41,858 nucleotides of DNA from Actinomycetota bacterium (GTDB taxonomy: Bacteria; Actinomycetota; Geothermincolia; Geothermincolales; RBG-13-55-18), in NCBI GenBank assembly GCA_003598015.1, contig QZKE01000060.1, positions 1-41,858 of the forward strand, written 5' to 3'. The number at the start of each line of letters is the position of its first letter. Position 1 is the stretch's first letter. Under the pieces are notes generated by a model. The model was not told where the DNA came from, searched no databases, and worked only from the letters and a program-made list of their open reading frames with translations. Both the position numbers and the translations under genes were made by a program. Shown in pieces: positions 14,784-21,594 of this stretch.

Positions 14784-15884
14784 TCAATTCGCTGCGGAGA
14801 TCCTCTCCTTCACGCGTAGTATCCTCTCGACGCGCTCGTCTATCTCGCCCTCGCTGAGCTCTCCGCGCGCCACCGCCTGCATGACGGCGGCGAAGGCTGC
14901 CTGGGTGTCCCCGGAATCGTGACCCGATATGAGCAGAACGTCCACGCCCGCCCGGGCGGCCTGGACCACGGTCCCCGCCAGGGTATATGCCTCCTTAAGG
15001 ACTTTGCTGGCCAGGTCATCGCTGACGACGAGGTAGTCCCCGTCCACACTCTGCTCGAGGAAGGCGATGCCCGCGGGCGACAGCGTGAAGGGGTATTCCG
15101 GGTCGAGCTCCGTATAGATGACGTTGGCGGTCATGACGAACTCCGGGTCCGCCGCGGCCGCGACTTGGAACTGCGCGATCTCGGGCACCGCGGGCATGCT
15201 GGCGAGCCTGTCGTTCTCGGGATCGTAGGTTATGCCGCCGTAACCCGGGAAGTGCTTGGCGCTGGAGAGCACGCCGCCGTCGTGCTGGCCGGAGATCTCT
15301 CCTTTCCCCAAATCGCCCACCTCCTGCGGGGTTCCCGGAAAGGTGCGGCCGTACCTGGTGAGGAAATCGCCCTCCACGCCTATATCCAGTACCGGCGCCA
15401 GGTTGAGGTTGACGCCTAATCCCCGCAGTCCCTGTGCCCGCGCCAGGCCTGCCTGGTAGGCCTGCTCGGGGCTGGACATCTGCGACTCTGCGACGTCGTC
15501 TCCCAGCCAGCCTATGCGCACGATCTCCCCGCCCTCCTGGTCTACGGCGATGAAGAGCGGCAGCCCGGTATCCGCGGCGGCCAGGTCCTGGAGGTCGCGG
15601 GTGAGCCGTTCGAGCTGGGCCGCATCGGTGATGTTCTTAGCGAAGAGGATCACTCCCCCGGGATGCACTTCGTTGAACCACTGCTCTATCTCGGGGGTCA
15701 CCGCGGTCCCCTCGAATCCGAAGAGGAAGAGCTGCCCCACCTTCTGCTCCAGGGACAGTCCCCGCAAGGGGTCATCGCCGCCGCCGCCGTCGCCTTCCTG
15801 CGCGGATTGACCGCAACCGCCGCCAAGTATAAGGGCGAGGAGGAGCAGGGTGAGTGCCGCGATAGAAGCCGTTCTATTCTTCAT
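14784..15884 (-). CDS. GH3 family glycosidase lipoprotein
   Basis: 366 residues with a lipoprotein signal (hydrophobic core, lipobox LGGGC, Cys24), so outside the membrane. The GH3 N-terminal barrel is complete: VDQEGGEIVR (114-123), NLAPVLDI, KHFPGYGG (210-217) and VSDDLAS with the predicted nucleophile Asp289. NagZ-type beta-N-acetylhexosaminidases place the catalytic His in a DSH loop after KHFPGHG; here that loop reads GITYDPENDR with no His. The enzyme may therefore use another acid/base, have another specificity, or be inactive. The start is an ATG at 15884. Its upstream sequence is the 50-bp repeat pair, so it is probably cotranscribed with the crotonase gene. Confidence 0.8.
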   Translation of the reverse strand: MKNRTASIAALTLLLLALILGGGCGQSAQEGDGGGGDDPLRGLSLEQKVGQLFLFGFEGTAVTPEIEQWFNEVHPGGVILFAKNITDAAQLERLTRDLQDLAAADTGLPLFIAVDQEGGEIVRIGWLGDDVAESQMSSPEQAYQAGLARAQGLRGLGVNLNLAPVLDIGVEGDFLTRYGRTFPGTPQEVGDLGKGEISGQHDGGVLSSAKHFPGYGGITYDPENDRLASMPAVPEIAQFQVAAAADPEFVMTANVIYTELDPEYPFTLSPAGIAFLEQSVDGDYLVVSDDLASKVLKEAYTLAGTVVQAARAGVDVLLISGHDSGDTQAAFAAVMQAVARGELSEGEIDERVERILRVKERISAAN

Positions 15885-15888
15885 CCTT

Positions 15889-15988
15889 GCTTACCCCAGT
15901 CCCAGGCACGTTCCAGGCCTGACCCCGAGTTTGCCTTCGCTTACCCCAGTCCCAGGCACGTTCCAGGCCTGACCCCGAGTGTGCCTGA
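15889..15988. repeat. Tandem 50-bp repeat made of GGGGTC-type elements
   Basis: Two head-to-tail copies of a 50-bp unit (15889-15938 and 15939-15988), nearly identical, each containing CAGGCACGTTCCAGGCCTG followed by ACCCCGAGT. The second copy ends GTGCCTG and so closes a 7-bp inverted repeat with CAGGCAC; the first has TTGCCTT there. They fill the gap between the crotonase stop and the GH3 start. Confidence 0.85.
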
Positions 15989-15991
15989 CGA

Positions 15992-16816
15992 TCATTTCAG
16001 GTGGTCCGGAAGGTCATCGGGCACTTTCATGGGCCATTCCGGGGGCCGCTTCTGCAGGTAGGACAGGACCCCCTCCATCACGTCGGGCTGGGTCATGGTC
16101 CAGGCCAGCAGCTCGTGGTTTATCCTCTCCACCTTCTCCACGTCGTTCTCCGCGAGGAAGTCGTAGAGCATCCTCTTGGTGAGGGCCACGTTCACCGGCG
16201 AGCAGTTCACGGCGATCTCGCGGGCCATCTCCAGGGCGGTGGGCATGAGCTCCTCGTCGGGTACCACCCGGCTCACCAGCCCGAACTCCAGCGCCTCCCG
16301 GGCGCTGAGCATGCGACCCGTGTACAGGAGCTCGGCCGCGCGGCTGATGCCCACGATGCGCGGCAGCAGCCAGGGGCTGGCCAGCTCCGGGATGAGCCCG
16401 CGCCGCACGAAGACCATGCTCAGGCGGGCGCTCTCGGCGGCGATCCTGATATCGAAGGGCAGGGTCATGGTCACCCCCACGCCGACCGCCGCTCCGTTGT
16501 AGGCCACGATCACCGGCTTGCGCAGCGAGAAGATGACCTTCACCGTGCTGGCCGCCGCCTCCGGCAATCCTCCCTCCGCTTCCCCTGCATCCGGCGGAGC
16601 CGAGGTGTCGCCGGACATGTCCATGCCGGCGCAGAAGGCCTTACCGGCGCCGGTGAGCACCATCACCCGCACCTCGGGGTCGCTGTCGGCCTCCCGCAAT
16701 GCCGCCATGAGCTCGGCCCCCATGGTCATGGTATAGGTGTTGAGCTTCTCGGGGCGGTTCAGGGTGATGGTCGCGATATGCTCCGCCTTCTCCAGCAGGA
16801 TCTCCTTGTATTCCAT
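15992..16816 (-). CDS. Enoyl-CoA hydratase/isomerase (crotonase) family
   Basis: 274 residues from the ATG at 16816, which follows AAGGAGGAAGC. An upstream in-frame start at 16882 has no such site. The crotonase core is clear: ITLNRPEKLNTYT, FCAGMD (oxyanion-hole segment, residues 61-66), AYNGAAVGVGV (second oxyanion glycine) and RRGLIPELASPWLLPRIVG, with Glu144 where hydratases place a catalytic glutamate. TGRMLSAREALEFGLVSRVV is the family helix. It acts on acyl-CoA thioesters in the cytoplasm, probably as a hydratase or isomerase; the substrate is unknown. A CoA-transferase remnant lies nearby. The GH3 gene follows across the 50-bp repeats. Confidence 0.88.
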   Translation of the reverse strand: MEYKEILLEKAEHIATITLNRPEKLNTYTMTMGAELMAALREADSDPEVRVMVLTGAGKAFCAGMDMSGDTSAPPDAGEAEGGLPEAAASTVKVIFSLRKPVIVAYNGAAVGVGVTMTLPFDIRIAAESARLSMVFVRRGLIPELASPWLLPRIVGISRAAELLYTGRMLSAREALEFGLVSRVVPDEELMPTALEMAREIAVNCSPVNVALTKRMLYDFLAENDVEKVERINHELLAWTMTQPDVMEGVLSYLQKRPPEWPMKVPDDLPDHLK

Positions 16817-16905
16817 GCTTCCTCCTTCGAAACCCATGTTCCTGGGCAGTTTCCTTCCTCCAAAGATGCGGATACCATACACCGTTTCGCGGGGTCCGGG
16901 CGGGT

Positions 16906-17562
16906 CTAACCGAAGGCGGGGTTCCGCCAGAACATGTGGTAGACCTTGACCGCCCCCAGGTCGGCGATGCGCAGGGTGCCGTAACCGAGGCTCTCGTAGA
17001 AGGCCTGGTTTTTTGCGCTCCCCGTATTGAGGTAGATGCCCGAGATCCCCGGGTCTTCCTCGACGACCGCCTGAACCGCGCGCATGAGCGCCTTGCCCGC
17101 CCCCTCACCCTGATGGCCGGGATGTACGCCCAGCGCCTCGAAGGTGAAGAAGGGCTCGGCAAGGCCCTTGGGGCATCTGGCCGCCTTCACGACGCGCAAC
17201 AGGCGTATGGGGTGGCGCGCAAACAGCGCCAGCAACTGCGGCAGGTGCGGCACGAAGAGGACTACCGCGCGCTTTCCGGAGACGGGCATGCGGGGGTCGC
17301 GTACCATGCCCACTCCCACAACGCGCCCTTCCTTCACGGCCGCAAGAATGGGCCGGTCCGCTTCCAGGTACATGCGCAGGAAGATGCCGTCGAGTATGGC
17401 CATGCGGCGCTGGGTCGCCGGTCTCCCGGTATCCAGATGATAGGCGGTCGTCTCTTCTGTCTTGAACGCCTCTACGAGTACTTGCGTCGCCTGCCCCGTG
17501 AGCTCGCCGGTAAGTCGTACGATCTCGATACCGTCCGCCCACCACTCGCGTTCGTTGCTCAT
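16906..17562 (-). CDS. GNAT family N-acetyltransferase
   Basis: 218 residues, ATG at 17562 after GGGAGGGG. The acetyl-CoA-binding motif A is plain: LGVHPGHQGEGAGKALM (about residues 150-166), followed by IYLNTGSAKNQAFYESLGY, the typical C-terminal GNAT ending. The first 140 residues are less conserved and may define the acceptor (amine, antibiotic, peptide or protein), which cannot be named. It ends 90 bp before the crotonase start codon. Its start lies 17 bp from the truncated CoA-transferase, on the opposite strand. Confidence 0.85.
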   Translation of the reverse strand: MSNEREWWADGIEIVRLTGELTGQATQVLVEAFKTEETTAYHLDTGRPATQRRMAILDGIFLRMYLEADRPILAAVKEGRVVGVGMVRDPRMPVSGKRAVVLFVPHLPQLLALFARHPIRLLRVVKAARCPKGLAEPFFTFEALGVHPGHQGEGAGKALMRAVQAVVEEDPGISGIYLNTGSAKNQAFYESLGYGTLRIADLGAVKVYHMFWRNPAFG

Positions 17563-17578
17563 CCCGAATCCCCTCCCG

Positions 17579-18163
17579 ATGTTCTTTACAGAGACACATT
17601 CTATCCCAAACGCCCACCAGATGCTGTGCTACTTCGGCCTGGGATCGCAGGAGCTGTACGACTGGATGAACGACAACCCCATGATCTACCTCTCTCCTAT
17701 CAGCTACAACAACGACCCCTACGTGGTCGGCCACAACGATAAGCTCGTATCCATAAACACCACCATCGAGGTGGACATCACCGGGCAGTGCGCATCGGAG
17801 TCCTTCGGGCCCATACAGTACACGGCAACGGGCGGGCAAGTCGATTTCACCCGCGGCGCCTGGCTGTCGCGGGGTGGCAAGGCCTTCATCATCACGCATT
17901 CCGCTGTCGAGGACAAGGAGTCGGGGGAGTTGATATCCAAGATAGTCACCCAGCACCGGCCGGGCGCGATAGTGACCCTCACCCGCAGCGATGTCATGTA
18001 CGTGGCCACCGAGTACGGCGTGGTCAACCTGCGGGGCAAGAGCCTGCGGCAGCGGGCCCAGGCCCTGATAAGCATCGCCCATCCGGATTTCCGCGCGGAG
18101 CTGAGCGACTACGCCAAGGAAGTGAAGTACTTCATCCTTCCCGCGCACGACCCCCTCTCCTGA
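17579..18163 (+). pseudogene. 5'-truncated acetyl-CoA hydrolase/4-hydroxybutyrate CoA-transferase
   Basis: The readable part (from about 17620) matches the C-terminal domain of the acetyl-CoA hydrolase/CoA-transferase family: FGLGSQELYDWM, NDPYVVGHNDKLVSIN, EVDITGQ, TGGQVDFTRGAW, TEYGVVNLRGKSLRQRA and ISIAHPDFRAEL. Full members are about 430-450 residues. Here the N-terminal domain with the catalytic glutamate is missing and the frame begins at the divergent GNAT start. The only plausible ATG (17579) has no ribosome binding site. It is best read as a remnant left by deletion or rearrangement, although the frame itself is intact. Confidence 0.8.
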
Positions 18164-18175
18164 CGGGGTCACCTC

Positions 18176-18240
18176 GGGCACACTTGGGGTCGGGCCTGGA
18201 ACGTGCCTGTCCCGACCTGGGCACGCTTGGGGTCAGGTGT
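18176..18240. repeat. GGGGTC-type palindromic element, one full and one partial copy
   Basis: A full copy (18176-18209, GGGCACACTTGGGGTC then GGGCCTGGAACGTGCCTG) and a partial one (18216-18240, CTGGGCACGCTTGGGGTCAG) lie between the convergent CoA-transferase remnant and the ATPase gene. The partial copy overlaps the last ATPase codons. Confidence 0.7.
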
Positions 18241-20791
18241 GGGGGTGGTACTTGCGGTGGGTGAAGAACTTGAGGGCTTCGAACCACATCACCGAGAGAA
18301 GGCCGGCCCCCAGGCAGATGGCTATATCCACGCCGCCCAGGAACGCGAAGCCGAAAATTTCCCGCATGAAGGGCGCGTAGAGCACGAAGGTGAGCAGTAC
18401 CAGCGTGCCCCCTACGATCCACCACAGGGCGGGATTGGGCTGGCGCCTCACGTGCCAGATGGTGTGCTCCCAGGAGCGGTTGGTGAGGATGAGCCCCAGG
18501 TTGGCGATGACCAGGGTGGTGAAGGTGAGGGCCCGGATCTCCATCTCATCCATGCCCTTCATATGGGCGAAGGAGAACACGGCGGCCACGATGAAGAGCA
18601 CGCTCAGCCCCTGCAGCAGGCTGATGACCACGTTCCTCCTGTTGAAGATGCGCTGGTCGGGGCGGCGGGGCGGACGCTGCATTATATCGCCCTCCGCGGG
18701 CTCGGCCTCGAAGACCAGGGAGCAGGCGGGATCGATGATGATCTCCAGGAAGGCTATGAGCATGGGCGAGAAGACCAGGGGCAGCTTGAAGAGGACGGGG
18801 ATGATGGACATGCCGGCGATGGGCACGTGGATGGCTATGACGTACGACATGGCCTTCTTGAGGTTGTCGTAGATCCTGCGGCCCATCTTCACCGCCGTCT
18901 CGATGGACGAGAAGTCGTCGTCCAGCAGCACCAGGGACGCCGATTCGCGGGCCACGTCGGTACCCCTGCCGCCCATGGCCACCCCGATGTTCGCGGCCTT
19001 GAGTGCGGGGGCGTCGTTCACCCCGTCCCCGGTCATGGCCACCACCTCGCCGTTGGCCTTGAGGGCCTTGACGATGCGCAGCTTCTGCTCCGGCACCACG
19101 CGGGCGAAGATGTTCACACTCCCGATGCGCTCCCGCAGTTCCGCGTCCCCCATGCCGTCGAGCTCCGGGCCGGTGATGAACTCATCCTCGGGCTCGAGGC
19201 CTATCTCCCGCGCGATGTGTCGTGCGGTCCCCGGGTAATCGCCGGTGATCATGATCACCCTGATCCCCGCCCCGTAACATTCCCGTACGGATTCCTTGAC
19301 CGCGGGCCGCACGGGATCCTCCAGCCCCACCAGCCCCAGGAACTCGAAGACGAAATCGTGCTGGTCCGTGGGAAGATCTCCCATGGTGAAGGATGCTCTG
19401 GCCACGCCAAGTATGCGCAGACCCTCGCTGGCCAGCTCGTCTATGTACCACCACAGTTCTTCCTTACGCGCGTCATCGAGGTGGCAGAGGTCCGCGACGG
19501 CCTCAGGTGCGCCCTTCGCGGCGATTATGTATTCCCTTCCATCGGGAGAACTCCATACATGGGAGAGGGCCAGGAGCTCCGGCGAGAGCGGGTATTCCCT
19601 CTCCAGGAGCCAGTCGTCGTGAAGGTGTTCGGTATTGTAGAGGGCCCTGTCTCCCAGTTTGGCTATGGCCATCTCCACGGGGTCGAAGGGGTCCCTCTGG
19701 GAGGCCAGGACGCTGAACTCCACCAGCTCGTGGAACTCCTCGGGGAGCCGCCGAGAGTCCGCATCCCGCAAGTCGCAGGCAACCCCGCAGGCCATCAACT
19801 TCGCTACGGACATACGGTTGAGGGTCAGGGTACCCGTCTTGTCCACGCAGAGGACGGTGGCGGAGCCCAGCGTCTCCACCGCGGGCATGTCGCGGGTGAG
19901 AACGTGATTCCTGGATATACGCCAGGCGCCCAGGGTGAGGAAGATGACCAGGACCACCGGGAACTCCTCGGGGAGCATGGCCATGGCCAGGGTGATGCCC
20001 ACGAGCAATCCATCCAGCCAGTCGGCGTGGGTCGCGCCGTAGACGACGAAGACCAGGACGCACAGGAAGAGAGCCAGGAGGGCGATGCCCAGCACCACCC
20101 GCCGGGTCTCGCGCTGCAGCAGGGTGGGCTCGGGCTCGATCGCCTCCAGGGCGGTGCCTATCTTCCCCATCTCCGTGGCGGCCCCGGTGGCCTCTACCCG
20201 GGCGACGCCGTGGCCCTTCACCACCAGGGTGCCGGCGAAGACGGAGGGCTGGTCGTCTCCCCCCGGCTTCCCCAACTCCAGGGGACCCTCGCAGGGGAGC
20301 TTGCGTACCGGGACGGATTCGCCCGTGAGAAGGGACTCGTCCACGGTCAGGTTGGAGCAGACCAGGAGCACGGCGTCGGCCGGCACCCGGTCGCCCTCGG
20401 CGAGGATGAGGATGTCGCCGCGCACCACCTCCACACCGGCGATGCGCACCTGCCGGCTGCCGCGGATGACCAGGGCGCGGGGGCTGGAGAGGTCCCGCAG
20501 CGCTTCCAGGGCGCGCTCCGTCCTCTGTTCCTGGTAGAAGGTGATGCCCATGACCATGATGACGAAGCTCATGAGGATGAGGGCCTCCTGCAGGTCGCCG
20601 AGGACGAGATATACGATCCCTGCTCCGACCAGGAGAAGGAACATGGGCTCCTTGAGGATGTCGAAGGCGATGCGCAGGACGGTGCGCTTCTTGCCGGAGG
20701 GGAGGCTGTTGGGGCCTTCCTGCTTCAGCCGCCGGGCGGCTTCCTCGTCGCTCAGGCCTTCTATGCCGGCCAGCTCGTGTTCATCAACCAT
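18233..20791 (-). CDS. P2-type cation-transporting ATPase
   Basis: 852 residues. It has an N-terminal cation-ATPase domain (LSDEEAARRL), membrane pairs near 45-85 and 230-290, the actuator motif LTGES (155-159), the phosphorylated DKTGT (Asp317), nucleotide-binding KGAPEAV, the hinge TGDGVNDAP (about 587) and a six-helix C-terminal region. The M4 motif is PEEFP (274-278) where Ca-ATPases have PEGL. There is no CPC or CPx motif and no soft-metal N-terminal domain, so it belongs with P2-type pumps (Ca2+ or Mn2+-like), not P1B heavy-metal pumps. It follows the SmtB-like regulator by 61 bp with a second operator-like repeat between them. The pumped ion is unknown; the regulator argues for a divalent metal. 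Confidence 0.88.
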   Translation of the reverse strand: MVDEHELAGIEGLSDEEAARRLKQEGPNSLPSGKKRTVLRIAFDILKEPMFLLLVGAGIVYLVLGDLQEALILMSFVIMVMGITFYQEQRTERALEALRDLSSPRALVIRGSRQVRIAGVEVVRGDILILAEGDRVPADAVLLVCSNLTVDESLLTGESVPVRKLPCEGPLELGKPGGDDQPSVFAGTLVVKGHGVARVEATGAATEMGKIGTALEAIEPEPTLLQRETRRVVLGIALLALFLCVLVFVVYGATHADWLDGLLVGITLAMAMLPEEFPVVLVIFLTLGAWRISRNHVLTRDMPAVETLGSATVLCVDKTGTLTLNRMSVAKLMACGVACDLRDADSRRLPEEFHELVEFSVLASQRDPFDPVEMAIAKLGDRALYNTEHLHDDWLLEREYPLSPELLALSHVWSSPDGREYIIAAKGAPEAVADLCHLDDARKEELWWYIDELASEGLRILGVARASFTMGDLPTDQHDFVFEFLGLVGLEDPVRPAVKESVRECYGAGIRVIMITGDYPGTARHIAREIGLEPEDEFITGPELDGMGDAELRERIGSVNIFARVVPEQKLRIVKALKANGEVVAMTGDGVNDAPALKAANIGVAMGGRGTDVARESASLVLLDDDFSSIETAVKMGRRIYDNLKKAMSYVIAIHVPIAGMSIIPVLFKLPLVFSPMLIAFLEIIIDPACSLVFEAEPAEGDIMQRPPRRPDQRIFNRRNVVISLLQGLSVLFIVAAVFSFAHMKGMDEMEIRALTFTTLVIANLGLILTNRSWEHTIWHVRRQPNPALWWIVGGTLVLLTFVLYAPFMREIFGFAFLGGVDIAICLGAGLLSVMWFEALKFFTHRKYHPHT

Positions 20792-20806
20792 GGTTTCTCT
20801 TTTGAA

Positions 20807-20828
20807 TATATGTTCATTTCTTCATATA
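20807..20828. promoter_or_regulatory. Operator-like repeat between regulator and ATPase
   Basis: TATATG (20807-20812) and CATATA (20823-20828) form an inverted repeat with a 10-nt spacer containing TTCATTTC. It resembles SmtB/ArsR operators in size and composition and lies just upstream of the ATPase start, suggesting separate control of that gene. Confidence 0.4.
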
Positions 20829-20852
20829 TCGGCGAAAAAATATGTATGCCCT

Positions 20853-21206
20853 TCACTCGCTTACGTGCTCGATGCTTTCCTTCAGGATCTTCTCCAGGTG
20901 TTCGTCGCTCAGCGAGTAGAGCGCCAGCTTCCCGTCCCTGCGATGCGCGACCAGCCCCAGGTTGCGCAGGATGCGCAACTGGTGGGATACCGCCGAATCG
21001 CTGGCGCCTACGACGCTGGCAAGGTCGCCCACGCACAGCTCGGCCCGGGAGAGGGCCAGGATTATCTTCACCCGCGTGGGATCGGAGAGGACCCCGAACA
21101 GTTCGGCGGTCTTGCGGATCGTGCCTTCTGGTTTCAATACGGCGTTGACCCTGGCCAGCTCGGTTTTGCCGGCATGCAGCCTGTCCCGGGGATTCTCCTT
21201 CGCCAA
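20853..21206 (-). CDS. ArsR/SmtB family metal-sensing repressor
   Basis: 117 residues from a TTG at 21206 preceded by GGAAGGAGA. The winged helix is standard: FGVLSDPTRVKIILAL, ELCVGDLA (residues 56-63), SDSAVSHQLRILRNLGLV. The alpha3 metal site is incomplete, with one Cys (58) where CadC-type sensors have CxC. The C-terminal helix has the full alpha5 site of SmtB: Asp101, His103, His114 and Glu117, spaced DxH-x10-HxxE and ending at the last residue. This predicts a Zn(II)/Co(II)-type sensor that releases DNA on metal binding. It is first in an operon with the P-type ATPase. A palindrome overlaps its promoter, the classical autorepression layout. Confidence 0.9.
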   Translation of the reverse strand: MAKENPRDRLHAGKTELARVNAVLKPEGTIRKTAELFGVLSDPTRVKIILALSRAELCVGDLASVVGASDSAVSHQLRILRNLGLVAHRRDGKLALYSLSDEHLEKILKESIEHVSE

Positions 21207-21242
21207 GCCGCATCTCCTTCCTCGAAATCATATGATCCTATG

Positions 21243-21252
21243 TTCATATGAA
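21243..21252. promoter_or_regulatory. ArsR-type operator palindrome
   Basis: TTCATATGAA is a perfect 10-bp palindrome that shares a base with the -10 element of the ArsR promoter. On the minus strand it continues as TATGAACATAGGATCATATG, close to the SmtB/NmtR operator style. Binding here would block transcription. Confidence 0.6.
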
Positions 21253-21280
21253 TAATAATACATCTAATCCCGGAAGGCAA
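21252..21280 (-). promoter_or_regulatory. Promoter of the ArsR-ATPase operon
   Basis: TTGCCT (21280-21275), a 17-nt spacer, then TATTAT (21257-21252) on the minus strand. Confidence 0.6.
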
Positions 21281-21594
21281 CCACCCCGTTTCGGCCTGTT
21301 TCAGCCACATGCAGTACCCTGTTTGTCCCTGCATAACCCCACGCAGACGAGCGAAAGCTTCTCCGCCATGATACCGATATCCGTATCCTGCCACCGGAAG
21401 TGTGGCCGGATGTGGCCAGGCTGATTTCGGAGTATGATAGCAGGCGAGGATTGTCGCAAAAAGACAAGCGATACCTGGAGCGCGTGCCATGGCCGCGAGC
21501 GTTGATCCTCCAGCCATCCTGCGCCGGTGTAATGCGTGAACGAGGCGGCGTCATGCCGTTGTGGAGAAACGACAAAGGGGTGAGGAAGGTGATA

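Larger units (their letters stand above)
21207..21594. other. Divergent intergenic region, 388 bp
   Basis: This separates the ArsR gene (minus) from the large repeat protein (plus). It holds the ArsR promoter and operator. A plus-strand stretch of about 21337-21500 reads as protein-like sequence in phase with the downstream gene (LLRHDTDIRILPPEVWPDV), but has no start signal. It may be the remnant of a lost gene or chance. Confidence 0.4.

Noticed and set aside
18203-21148. Plus-strand open frame of 981 codons opposite the ATPase and ArsR genes
   Set aside because: It is the antisense shadow of GC-rich coding DNA. It has no family signatures, and both opposite-strand genes are certain.
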